Positions 34,901 through 47,410 of a stretch of DNA of 64,000 nucleotides are shown here, one piece after another; within the stretch, counting starts at the first letter, position 1; each line of letters begins with the position of its first letter. Below the pieces are notes generated by a model. The model was not told the origin of the DNA. It searched no databases and saw only the letters and a program-made list of their open reading frames with translations. The DNA is from Metridium senile (lineage: Eukaryota; Cnidaria; Anthozoa; Actiniaria; Metridiidae): NCBI GenBank assembly GCA_949775045.1, contig OX459103.1, forward strand, positions 18,839,653 to 18,903,652, read 5' to 3'. The translations under genes and the position numbers were made by a program.

Positions 34901-37725
34901 TGAACGTTTCAGGTCGATTTTTTTACTGAACGTTTCAGGTCGATTTTGTTTACTGAACGTTTCAGGTCGATTTTGTTACTGAACGTTTCAGGTCAATTTT
35001 GTTTACTGAACGTTTCAGGTCGATTTTTTTACTGAACGTTTCAGGTCGATTTTGTTTACTGAACGTTTCAGGTCGATTTTTTTTACTGAACGTTTCAGGT
35101 CGATTTTTTTACTGAACGTTTCAGGTCGATTTTGTTTACTGAACGTTTCAGGTCGATTTTTTTTACTGAACGTTTCAGGTCGAGTTTTTTACTAAACGTT
35201 TCAGGTCCATTTTGTTTACTGAACGTTTCAGGTCGAATTTTTTTACTGAACGTTTCAGGTCGATTTTTTTACTGAACGTTTCAGGTCGATTTTGTTTACT
35301 GAACGTTTCAGGCCGATTTTGTTTACTGAACGTTTCAGGTCGATTTTTTTACTGAACGTTTCAGGTCGATTTTTTTACTGAACGTTTCAGGTCGATTTGT
35401 TTACTGAACGTTTCAGGTCGATTTTTTTACTGAACGTTTCAGGTCGATTTTGTTTACTGAACGTTTCAGGTCGATTTTGTTTACTGAACGTTTCAGGTCG
35501 ATTTTGTTTACTGAACGTTTCAGGTCGATTTTGTTTACTGAACGTTTCAGGTTGATTTTGTTTACTGAACGTTTCAGGTCGATTTTTTTACTGAACGTTT
35601 CAGGTCGATTTTGTTTACTGAACGTTTCAGGTCGATTTTGTTTACTGAACGTTTCAGGTCGATTTTGTTTACTGAACGTTTCAGGTCGATTTTGTTTACT
35701 GAACGTTTCAGGTTGATTTTGTTTACTGAACGTTTCAGGTCGATTTTTTTACTGAACGTTTCAGGTCGATTTTGTTTACTGAACGTTTCAGGTCGATTTT
35801 TTTACTGAACGTTTCAGGTCGATTTTTTTACTGAACGTTTCAGGTCGATTTTGTTTACTGAACGTTTCAGGTCGATTTTGTTACTGAACGTTTCAGGTCA
35901 ATTTTGTTTACTGAACGTTTCAGGTCGATTTTTTTACTGAACGTTTCAGGTCGATTTTGTTTACTGAACGTTTCAGGTCGATTTTTTTTACTGAACGTTT
36001 CAGGTCGATTTTTTTACTGAACGTTTCAGGTCGATTTTGTTTACTGAACGTTTCAGGTCGATTTTTTTTACTGAACGTTTCAGGTCGAGTTTTTTACTAA
36101 ACGTTTCAGGTCCATTTTGTTTACTGAACGTTTCAGGTCGAATTTTTTTACTGAACGTTTCAGGTCGATTTTTTTACTGAACGTTTCAGGTCGATTTTGT
36201 TTACTGAACGTTTCAGGCCGATTTTGTTTACTGAACGTTTCAGGTCGATTTTTTTACTGAACGTTTCAGGTCGATTTTTTTACTGAACGTTTCAGGTCGA
36301 TTTGTTTACTGAACGTTTCAGGTCGATTTTTTTACTGAACGTTTCAGGTCGATTTTGTTTACTGAACGTTTCAGGTCGATTTTGTTTACTGAACGTTTCA
36401 GGTCGATTTTGTTTACTGAACGTTTCAGGTCGATTTTGTTTACTGAACGTTTCAGGTTGATTTTGTTTACTGAACGTTTCAGGTCGATTTTTTTACTGAA
36501 CGTTTCAGGTCGATTTTGTTTACTGAACGTTTCAGGTCGATTTTGTTTACTGAACGTTTCAGGTCGATTTTGTTTACTGAACGTTTCAGGTCGATTTTGT
36601 TTACTGAACGTTTCAGGTTGATTTTGTTTACTGAACGTTTCAGGTCGATTTTTTTACTGAACGTTTCAGGTCGATTTTGTTTACTGAACGTTTCAGGTCG
36701 ATTTTTTTACTGAACGTTTCAGGTCGATTTTGTTTACTAAACGTTTCAGGTCGATTTTTTACTGAACGTTTCAGGTCGATTTTTTTACTGAACGTTTCAG
36801 GTCGATTTTGTTACTGAACGTTTCAGGTCGATTTTTTTACTGAACGTTTCAGGTCGATTTTGTTTACTGAACGTTTCAGGTCGATTTTTTTACTGAACGT
36901 TTCAGGTCGATTTTGTTTACTGAACGTTTCAGGTCGATTTTTTTACTGAACGTTTCAGGTCGATTTTTTTACTGAACGTTTCAGGTCGATTTTTTTACTG
37001 AACGTTTCAGGTTAATTTTTTTACTGAACGTTTCAGGTCGATTTTGTTACTGAACGTTTCAGGTCGATTTTTTTACTGAACGTTTCAGGTCGATTTTGTT
37101 TACTGAACGTTTCAGGTCGATTTTTTTACTGAACGTTTCAGGTCGATTTTGTTTACTGAACGTTTCAGGTCGATTTTGTTACTGAACGTTTCAGGTCGAT
37201 TTTGTTTACTGAACGTTTCAGGTCGATTTTTTTACTGAACGTTTCAGGTCGATTTTGTTACTGAACGTTTCAGGTCGATGTTTTACTGAACGTTTCAGGT
37301 CGATTTTTTTACTGAACGTTTCAGGTCGATTTTTTACTGAACGTTTCAGGTCGATTTTTTTACTGAACGTTTCAGGTCGATTTTTTTACTGAACGTTTCA
37401 GGTCGATTTTGTTACTGAACGTTTCAGGTCGATTTTTTTACTGAACGTTTCAGGTCGATTTTGTTTACTGAACGTTTCAGGTCGATTTTTTTACTGAACG
37501 TTTCAGGTCGATTTTGTTACTGAACGTTTCAGGTCGATTTTTTTACTGAACGTTTCAGGTCGATTTTGTTTACTGAACGTTTCAGGTCGATTTTTTTATT
37601 GAACGTTTCAGGTCGATTTTTTTACTGAACGTTTCAGGTCGATTTTTTTACTGAACGTTTCAGGTCGATTTTTTTACTGAACGTTTCAGGTCGATTTTTT
37701 TACTGAACGTTTCACATCGATTTTT
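31919..37725. repeat. 5.8-kb satellite of 24-27-bp units (ACTGAACGTTTCAGGTCGAT core)
   Basis: Roughly 215-220 copies (estimated) of ACTGAACGTTTCAGGTCGA followed by TTTTTTT, TTTTGTT or TTTTGTTT. The core is almost invariant and length changes are confined to the T/G tract. Marker variants (GTCGAGTTTTTTACTAAACG then GGTCCATTTTG) occur at about 32920, 35182 and 36087. The last two are 905 bp apart within blocks that are otherwise alike, showing a higher-order duplication. It fills the gap between USP5 and the convergent kinesin gene. Short frames inside it (MFTERFRS type) are artefacts. Confidence 0.97.
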
Positions 37726-38021
37726 AATCTGCTTTAATGTTTCTTTTTATAAACCAAATGTACATGGGCGTTGCGGATATAACACTCAGAGTAAAAAAAA
37801 AAACTGATATATAAAGTAGTTATAAGAAATGAAAATGGTCACTAAAACTATTTACAATATTTTCGAGTTCTTAATAAATAACTATTTAAAACGTTATCAG
37901 TATTTTAGAACCAGTTTTGCGCGATGAACTATATAGAATAGGGCTGTCGTGTTCAGTGTTCGTGTGTAGTTGATGGAGAAGCGATGTGGAAGCGTTATGC
38001 AGTGTAGGACCAAGAGAACAA
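37726..38021. other. kinesin gene 3' flank
   Basis: About 300 bp of unique AT-rich sequence between the satellite and the kinesin stop. On the minus strand an ATTAAA variant lies at 37733-37738 and could be the poly(A) signal. No canonical AATAAA is seen on that strand. Confidence 0.4.
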
Positions 38022-38819
38022 CTACCAGGGATTGTTAGAAGGTTCGATGGAATCTGAAATAGAATAACAAATTAATCTAAATAAAATGATGATGGTGGTG
38101 GTGATGATGATGATGATAATAATGATGATGTTGATGATGCTGATGATAATAATGGTGATGACAATAATGACGATGATGCTGATGATAATGATAATAATGG
38201 TGATTATGATGATAATAATGATGATGATAATAATAGTGATTATGATGATGATAATGATGATGATGATAATAATAATGATGATAATAATAATGATGATGAT
38301 AATAATGGTGATTATGATGATAATAATGATGATGATAATAATGGTGATTATGATAATGATAATAATGATGATGATGTTGATGCTGCTCCTGATGATGATG
38401 ACAATAATGATGATGATGATAATAACTATAACAATACCTTGTGTCAGGTCTTCAGTATTATCCACGTGTTTACTTTGTTTTAATGTAGATGATGAGCTGC
38501 GAGTCGAGCTGGTTAACGATGGTAGAATGCCCTTGACATTGCTATAACAGAAAAAAACCGTAAGAAATAATATTGCTGACACTAAAGGCGCGATTACACG
38601 TTCTCTGCCACGTGTCTCGCAACCGCACGCGTGATTTGTGCAGTTAAAAAACAAGCGAGGTTGTCAGAACACGAGACAAGCACGACGCAAAGCGGAGCAA
38701 CACTTTTTGAGTGCGCGAATTCTAATAGTTATTTTATAAAAGAACACTTAACATTAGATGTACCTGGAATGTTTGAGACTGGTGTGGACTGACCTCCCGG
38801 TAGATGATGTAACTGATTG
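38022..38819 (-). CDS. KIF27: kinesin 3'-terminal exons (Ser/Thr-rich tail)
   Basis: Three small exons, 38764-38819, 38438-38541 and 38022-38053, encode a Ser/Thr-rich tail ending [10 protein letters not shown] then TAG. Phases join (2, 1). The tail has no recognisable domain and is the least certain part of the model. The intron 38054-38437 carries a (GATAAT)n array. Confidence 0.7.
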
Positions 38820-38940
38820 CTGTAAACAAGATAGAATAGTTATTAAGAATACATACCAAAAGGGTCAATTGAGATGATTTAGTAGTTAAACAAGACGAAT
38901 ATGATGATGGTAATGTTGATGGTAATGATAATAAATGAAT

Positions 38941-39005
<65 letters not shown>

Positions 39006-42000
39006 GATGATGATAATGATGATGATGAAGAAGATGATGATGATGAAGATGATGACGATTATGAAATCAATGATGATTCTGACGATAATGATAATGATAG
39101 TAATGACTCTCATAATATCAAAAATGATGTATCAAAGCAACTTTTTTCCCGTTCCCCCATCATCATCATCGTTATCATCACCATCATCGTTATCGTCATC
39201 ATCATCATCATGATCAACAGCTGCATCGTCATCATCATCATTATCACAACCATCATCATCATCATCTTCACCATTGTGTTTGTGGGGGAACGGGAAAAAA
39301 GTTGTTTTGGGTTGTTGTGGTTACCGATATGGCCGCGCGAAACCTAAAATACAGCTATCCCAAAACAAACCAAAACAAACCAAAACAACTTTTTTCCCGT
39401 TCCCCCAAAAAATAAACGCTTGCTACGCAGTCTAATATGATCATAATGTTAACGTTAGAGCTGATGCCGATATTATTTATGCTGCTGCTGGTGCTAACGA
39501 TAACGATTCATGACGATGAACATCATGATAATAATTATTTCTAATTGTTACCTTGCTGTCTCTTCTAGCTTTACTCGGTTCATCTTCGGTGGGTTTAAAT
39601 GACGAAGATGGTATACTCTCAATCCCTGTCACTTCTCTCAGTCTTTTCTTGAGATCTCGACAAGTCTTCTTGTAGTAGTACAGGTCTCTCTCTAACTGCT
39701 GGGCACGCTGATCGCTAAATAAGAACAAACACAGTAATGAAGAAGATGATGATTATTATGACAGGTTTCTTGTAGTAGTACAGGTCTCTCTCTAACTGTT
39801 GGGCACGCTGATCGCTAAATAAGAACAAACACAGTAATGAAGAAGATGATGATTATTATGACAGGTTTCTTGTAGTAGTACAGGTCTCTCTCTAACTGTT
39901 GGGCACGCTGATCGCTAGATAAGAACAAACACAGTAATGAAGAAGATGATGATTATTATGACAGGTTTCTTGTAGTAGTACAGGTCTCTCTCTAACTGTT
40001 GGGCACGCTGATCGCTAAACGAGTAGAAACGCAATAGTGAAGATGATGGTGGTGTTGATGGTTATGATGATGGTGATGATGATGATGGTGATGGTGGTGG
40101 TGGTGGTGATGATGATGATGATGATGGTGGTGATGATGGTGATGATGATGATGATGATGGTTATGATGGTGATAGTAGTGGTGGTGGTGTTAATGATGGT
40201 GATGATGGTGATGATGATGATGATGGTGATGATGATCATGGTGATCATGGTGATGATGATCATGGTGATGGTGGTGGTGGTGATGAAGGTGATGATGATG
40301 ATTGTGATGGTAGTGTTGTTGGTGGTGGTGGTGATGATAATGGTGATGATGATGATGGTGATGGTAGTGGTGGTGGTGGTGGTGTTGATGATGGTGATGA
40401 TGATCATAGTGATGGTGATGATGATAATGGTACTAATGATAATGATGATGGAGATGATGATGATGTTGATACTGATGATGATGATGATGGTGGTTGTGGT
40501 AATGATGATATGGATAGAGCAGATTTCGCACGACTGTGAAAACTTCAGTGCCGTGTGATAATTTCTAGACTCTTTTGACATGTATTGCCTTGCCTTAATA
40601 ACATTCGTGTTGCTTTTCATAGTTAACGAAATCTGCTCTAATGAAATAATAACGGTAATTATAATCGCCATGATAATGATAATAATGGCGATAATAATAA
40701 TACTGATAAATGCACCCTACTTTTCATTTCCCCCGTTATTCTCTGCCTCTTTCAACTGTTCCATTAAAAACTGCATCTTTTCTTCGTGTTCTTGTTGTAG
40801 TCTAGTTACTTTACGCTCAGCAACCATCAATGACTGCTGTAGGCCGCGCTGTAGTTCACCCATGATCCTTTCTTGTTCGTGTATTTGTACGTCTTTGTCA
40901 TTAGATTCTAGTTGCAACTAATAATGGTAACAAGATCAATAAATATATCATTCACTTTTCAATCTTCTAGCCAGACACAAGTGCCCTACTAATTGGGGAG
41001 ACTGACAATCACTACCCCTATATTAAATATTTTAGCACACAACTCTGCTCAGATAATTTCAATCTTCTAGCCAGACACAAGAAATAGCCTTCTTCACAGT
41101 TCCCTGCGCCATCTTGAAAGGTAGCCAGGCCTTTGCATCCAAGCGAGACGAACGTTGAGCTTGCAATGATAGAGACACGTGAATAATTGTCCGGTAAGGT
41201 GTTAAAAGGTCTCTATCATTGCAAGCTCAACGTTCGTCTCGCTTCGATGCAAAGGCCCGGCTACCTTTCAAGATGGCGCAGGGAACTGTGAAGGGGGCTA
41301 TAGGCGAGACTCAGACTTACTACCCCTATGTTAAATATGTTAGCACACAACTCTGCTCACATGTTTATTTTTGCGGAGGGAGGAAAACCGGATAACCCGG
41401 AGAAAAACCCTTGTTGCATACTAGAGAACAGCACATCAAACAAACTCAACTCGCATATTAGCCATACTCAGGGCTCAAACCAGGACCACGAGGAGAAACG
41501 AGAGATAAATTACTGCGTCAACAATACGTCAAAATACCTCGCGTTCATTGTGCCTGAGTTGTATAACTTTCTCTAGATATCGCTCCAATAGATTGATCGC
41601 TTCATCTTTAGCCAAGGATCGTATTTCATTGTTCAGGGTATTTTCATCGTTTGGGTGTAGCTGTCGTTCTTTGGTTTCTATGTTATCTGTCTTGTAGTCA
41701 ATGGCAACCTCTAACGCCTCGATGCCCTCGTCGAGCTCAATCAACCTTAGAAGAAAACATTTACTGGTTTAGCTACGTGATTATGTATTTATATATTCAT
41801 TCATTCATTGGTCCATGTATCCATCCATGTATCCATCCATCCATTCATCCATCCATCCATTCATTTATCCATCCATCCATTCATCCATCCATCCATTCAT
41901 TTATCCACCCATGTATCCATCCATCCATGTATCCATCCATCCATTCATTTATCCATCCATCCATTCATCCATCCATCCATTCATTTATCCATCCATCCAT

Positions 42001-45000
42001 TCATTTATCCATCCATTCATCCATCCATCCATTCATTTATCCATCCATTCATCCATCCATTCATTCATTCATTTATTCATCCATCCATCCATCCATCCAT
42101 TCATCCATCCAGTCATTCGTAGATTTCTTCATTCATCTATCAATCCATTTTTTTTCTTCCTTTATTCCACAGGAAGCCCGGATACATACCTTCCTTCTTC
42201 ACTCGGGTCCAGTAGTTCACCAGCCTTCAGTTTGTCCTCAAGTAAAGCTCGCTGTTTGTTCAGCTCATCTCGTGTCTGAACCAGACCATGGGTGTTATCT
42301 GATAAGAATAATATAGTCATCAAGTTATCAATGGAAACTAGCGAGTAAACTAGTATAGGCTGCGTCGGTGTTTGATATAAACGATAGGTAATAGAATGAC
42401 ATTTGTAACACTGTAAAAAAAATGTTGACTTAACTTAAATTTAACCTTACATTATTACTCCTAAAGCTCGAAACGTCAGTAAAGTTAAGTTAACGTTTAG
42501 TTGCCGATTGGATTCTGGGCCTAATGGTCTGGGTTCGATTCCCGGCCCGGGAGATTACGTTGTGTCCTTGGGCAAGACACTTCACTCTCTCTCAGTGCCT
42601 CGTCTTCTCGGATAAGGACGTAAAACCGAAGATCTGTTTCTATTTCCTACCTTGATTGGATTCTTCTTGTTGTTTGATTTCTTGTTCGACTCTCATCAGT
42701 TGTGTCGACACTCTAAGAATATCCTGACATCAACAACATGTATCCATTAAAAATATAGTATCTTACGGTCCCATTGGGACCCCCATTGTGTTGTTTGTGT
42801 ACCTACAATCATTGTCAGATGTAGCTGGTATGATTTTAGTACATTTTGAACATGAAATTAACTATCTTCTCAGTTTATTTATCGCTTAGGCACCACTTAA
42901 TAGCGGAGCTTCCGCGCGGGCCGAAGGCCCGCGCGAGCGGAGCACCATACCTAAGAAAAAATGGTAACCCATCGAGTTGATTTTTCATGGACACCACATA
43001 GGATCGCGGGCGCGCACGTCCGTACAACGTCCGTGCCCATCGCGATACTGATTGGCTGTTACATTTCGGCGGGAAAGTGATGCGCGCGCGCGCCGAATAG
43101 CAGAGCCCGAATCGAAAGCAGGTTGTTCTTTTATCGACAAAAAAAGTCAAACAAACAACAACAAAATACAATACTTAAAATATCAACTGAGAAATATGAA
43201 CATCGAAGAATCAAATTAAGATAGTTTTGGCCGAAGAAGGAAATAAACTTGGGCCGGATACAAAAATGAAGAAATTGAACAGTAGAACTGAAAGGCCAAG
43301 AAAACGTGTCTGTAGATAAAACTTCTTTGAAGAATAAAGACTACCAAAGAAGAAAATAAACTTGAAGGAGACAAAAATGAAGAAATTTATCTCAAGAAAA
43401 GGAAAAGATTGAAAGGCCAAGAACACTTGTCTGTAGATAAAACTTCGCAGAAGAATAAAGACTACAGCAACGTAAAAGAATTGAAAAAGAAGCGACTTTA
43501 TTCGTTATGAAAACTATCTTCAAAATGCTTCCTTCAGTATAGTTTATTTATGGATTTTCAAGCTTGGCAGTTTAACTATGACCATGTTTAATTCATCAAA
43601 ACTGATTCAAGTATATTCATGTATTCGTCAAAATATTATCGATGTCATTGAGAAGAAGAAAACCTTTGGAAAATAATCACCGATAAAGTAAGTTCAACGG
43701 ATTATTTATTTCAAGATTTTTTGAGAAAAAACTGTTTGATAACGAGCGTGAAAAAACACGGCCTAAAAACTTGAAATAATTATTAAGCTTCAAAAAGGAA
43801 GAATTTGTTCTCTGATTTATTATAGAAAGAAAAAAGAAAACGTTTATCTCCATTTGATTTACTTTTTGAGATACAAACCGTACATAACACGATGTTTACA
43901 AGTGTGTAAATTGTACTTTTTGTGGTATTTGGTCGATTCAAAAAGGGATTTATTTATGTGCTTTTCACAAACTCATCAACGGAAAACATTAAAGATGAAT
44001 TAGAATACAAACATAATTCAAAACTGGTTGAATAACATCTGTTTATTTAGCAATATTGACTATTTTATGTTTACTAAACGAACATTTTTATTATAGTTTC
44101 TATTTCAAAGTTGTTTAAGTTTTTTTACAGAACAAAATGATGTTTTACACAAACTTTTTCATAATAAAATACCTTGTTTTAACATCCTTGTCTTTTCAAA
44201 TCGTTCCTGTGTTGGTAGAACTGATACTTGAGGTCTTTAATTCCACTTCAAAAGAACCGTTTCAGGTCGTTTTTGTTTTGTTTGAATTTTGAAGATTTGC
44301 CATGACTACTTTTTTTAATTGTAAATTTAATTCGATGAAAAGGTTTTTTTTTTTATAAAGAAATGTTATAGAATTCCCTTTTTTTTCTTTAAATACATAG
44401 TTACCATCCTACTAAGTACTTGTACAAGTAACGTTTTTGTCAATTTGAAGCTCAAAATCTTGATTTTTCTCAGCGTTTTGTCTATGGGACTTTATCATGC
44501 ACGCTGTGTCGCGTGACACAATTCACGCTGTCACGAATTTTTGTACGATTTGATCTCAAAAAGTAAAATCTAAAAATTCACTCATATCTTTTTCAAAAAC
44601 GCGTGGATACCCCTAATTTTATTTCTCTAGAAACGTTATAGTGATATCGAAGTTTTTTTCTAGGTTCATATTTTAAAAATAAAAATGGGTTGGGTTGGAT
44701 TTTTTAGTTAATAATTCATTATGCACACAAAATACCTTTTTCATAATTTGAGCATAAAATTATTGAAAAATATAGTACGCTGTATGCGTGATAAATAAGA
44801 TTTTTGAATTTTTATCGAAAATATATATATCGCAGATTATTATTTGCTCATAAAGTTAATAAAATTAAAAGTCCGTTCCACCTATATCTATGATTTTGTA
44901 GTTGTCTTTTGCGGTTACATAACTAAAATAATTACAGTTTAGATAAGGCATGGCCCATGCACAAAAACTATTTACATGCACATATTGATGTTGTAAGAAC

Positions 45001-47246
45001 AATTTAAACTGGAGCTCCGCTATTAGGTATTACCTAATTTGTATATTAAAATTTAATTTATGTACTTAGCTTATCAACTATTCCATGTTTTTTTCCAACC
45101 ATTCCGGTGCTAGACAGCGTGAAACTCACAATATTGTACACTGTCTCACCTTGTTAATAATTTGACTTGATCTCAGTTTCTTCATCTCCAAGGCGCTCTT
45201 CTCTGCTATCATGTTTTCTTTGTCTTTAATAATGTCTTCTCGCTTCTCCAAGTCTTCTTTTAACGCGTCCATGTCCTGTTTCTGTTGTAAGATCTTCTCG
45301 ACCTCTGCATCCAGCCATTGACGCTTTTTCTTGGTTGCTTTCTCTTCCTCGCTAGACATAAAAATAAAAAAGTAAATCACTTTTGTGACGTCTCAATGTA
45401 TTTAGCTACTTGAATAGTTATCCGGCAAAGTGTTTGAAGGTCTCTATCATTGCAAGCTCAACGTCCGTCTCCCTGTTAATAGCCGGCTACCTTTCATTAG
45501 AAATCACGCATTATGAGAGCACACAGCACGCGCGTTTGCATGTTGATCAAATATGTCAATTTGTATTTTACAAAAGAAAAAGAAAACTTGCTTTCTGTGC
45601 TGTATGCAGTTATAAAGCACTTGGAGATTGTCAGAACACTCGAGAAATGTTTCACCACGACAACGCCAAATCATCACCTTCATTATTATTATAATCATTA
45701 TCATCATCATCATTACCATCCTGCTTATCATCATCATCATTATAATTAACATCATCATCATCACCACTTGTCAACAACCCCGTCATAATTAACACGCACC
45801 AACCCCACCACCCCCTTTCAATAGCACTCCCTAATCCACAAGCAACTCCCTCAACAGACCTTCCCCTGATCTACACCTCCCTCCCAATAGTCTCTCCCCC
45901 GATGAACTTCCTCCCATTAGTCAGATCTATTCCTCTATTACATCTATCCACTTCCTTCCATTAGTCAGATCTATTCCTCTATTACATCTATCAACTTCCT
46001 TCCATTAGTCAGATCTATTCCTCTATTACATCTATCCACTTCCTCCCATTAGTCAGATCTATTCTTCTATTACATCTATCCACTTCCTCCCATTAGTCAG
46101 ATCTATTCCTCTATTACATCTATCCACTTCCTTCCATTAGTCAGATCTATTCCTCTATTACATCTATCCACTTCCTTCCATTAGTCAGATCTATTCCTCT
46201 ATTACATCTATCCACTTCCTTCCATTAGTCAGATCTATTCCTCTATTACATCTATCCACTTCCTTCCATTAGTCATATCTATTCCTCTATTACATCTATC
46301 CACTTCCTCCCATTAGTCAGATCTATTCCTCTATTACATCTATCCACTTCCTCCCATTAGTCAGATCTATTCTTCTATTACATCTATCCACTTCCTCCCA
46401 TTAGTCAGATCTATTCCTCTATTACATCTATCCACTTCCTTCCATTAATCAGATCTATTCCTCTATTACATCTATCCACTTCCTCCCATTAGTCAGATCT
46501 ATTCTTCTATTACATCTATCCACTTCCTCCCATTAGTCAGATCTATTCCTCTATTACATCTATCCACTTCCTTCCATTAGTCAGATCTATTCCTCTATTA
46601 CATCTATCCACTTCCTTCCATTAGTCAGATCTATTCCTCTATTACATCTATCCACTTCCTTCCATTAGTCAGATCTATTCCTCTATTACATCTATCCACT
46701 TCCTTCCATTAGTCAGATCTATTCCTCTATTACATCTATCCACTTCCTTCCATTAGTCAGATCTATTCTTCTATTACATCTATCCACTTCCTCCCATTAG
46801 TCAGATCTATTCCTCTATTACATCTATCCACTTCCTTCCATTAGTCAGATCTATTCCTCTATTACATCTATCACTTACCCCTGTTTATCATCAGATCCTT
46901 GTTTACTAATCCCTCTCAGTCTTCTCTGTGCATTAGCAACTTGCTCCGTCTTTCGTCGTAACACCTTCTGATGCTGTTCGGCCTGTTCTTCGAGTTCTTT
47001 TATTCTCTGGACTTGTTTAGTCATCTCTCGTTCCAGTCTACTTTTCTTGTCGCTCTCATCTTTTAGCCGTTTGTTCAGGCCCTCCTGTAGTGATTTCATT
47101 CGTTCGATGTGAGATTCGAACTCTTTGACTTTCTTTGCTTTCTCTTCATGGAAGAGCTTGACTTTCTCGCTGTCCTATTGGTAGGGAAATAGACATAAAT
47201 AATAGTTTAGTGACAAGAAATGAGGACACAGATAAATAAGATAAGA

Positions 47247-47290
<44 letters not shown>

Positions 47291-47298
47291 AATTATGG

Positions 47299-47329
<31 letters not shown>

Positions 47330-47337
47330 AATTATGG

Positions 47338-47410
<73 letters not shown>

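Noticed and set aside
31919..37725. Regularly spaced conserved repeats as a CRISPR or telomeric array
   Set aside because: Spacers are T/G tracts of 5-9 bp, not unique sequences, and the unit is unlike any telomere repeat I know; satellite DNA.
42875..43171. 98-codon minus frame with GC-rich codons
   Set aside because: It coincides with the GC-rich terminal hairpin of the 2.15-kb element and has no recognisable motif.
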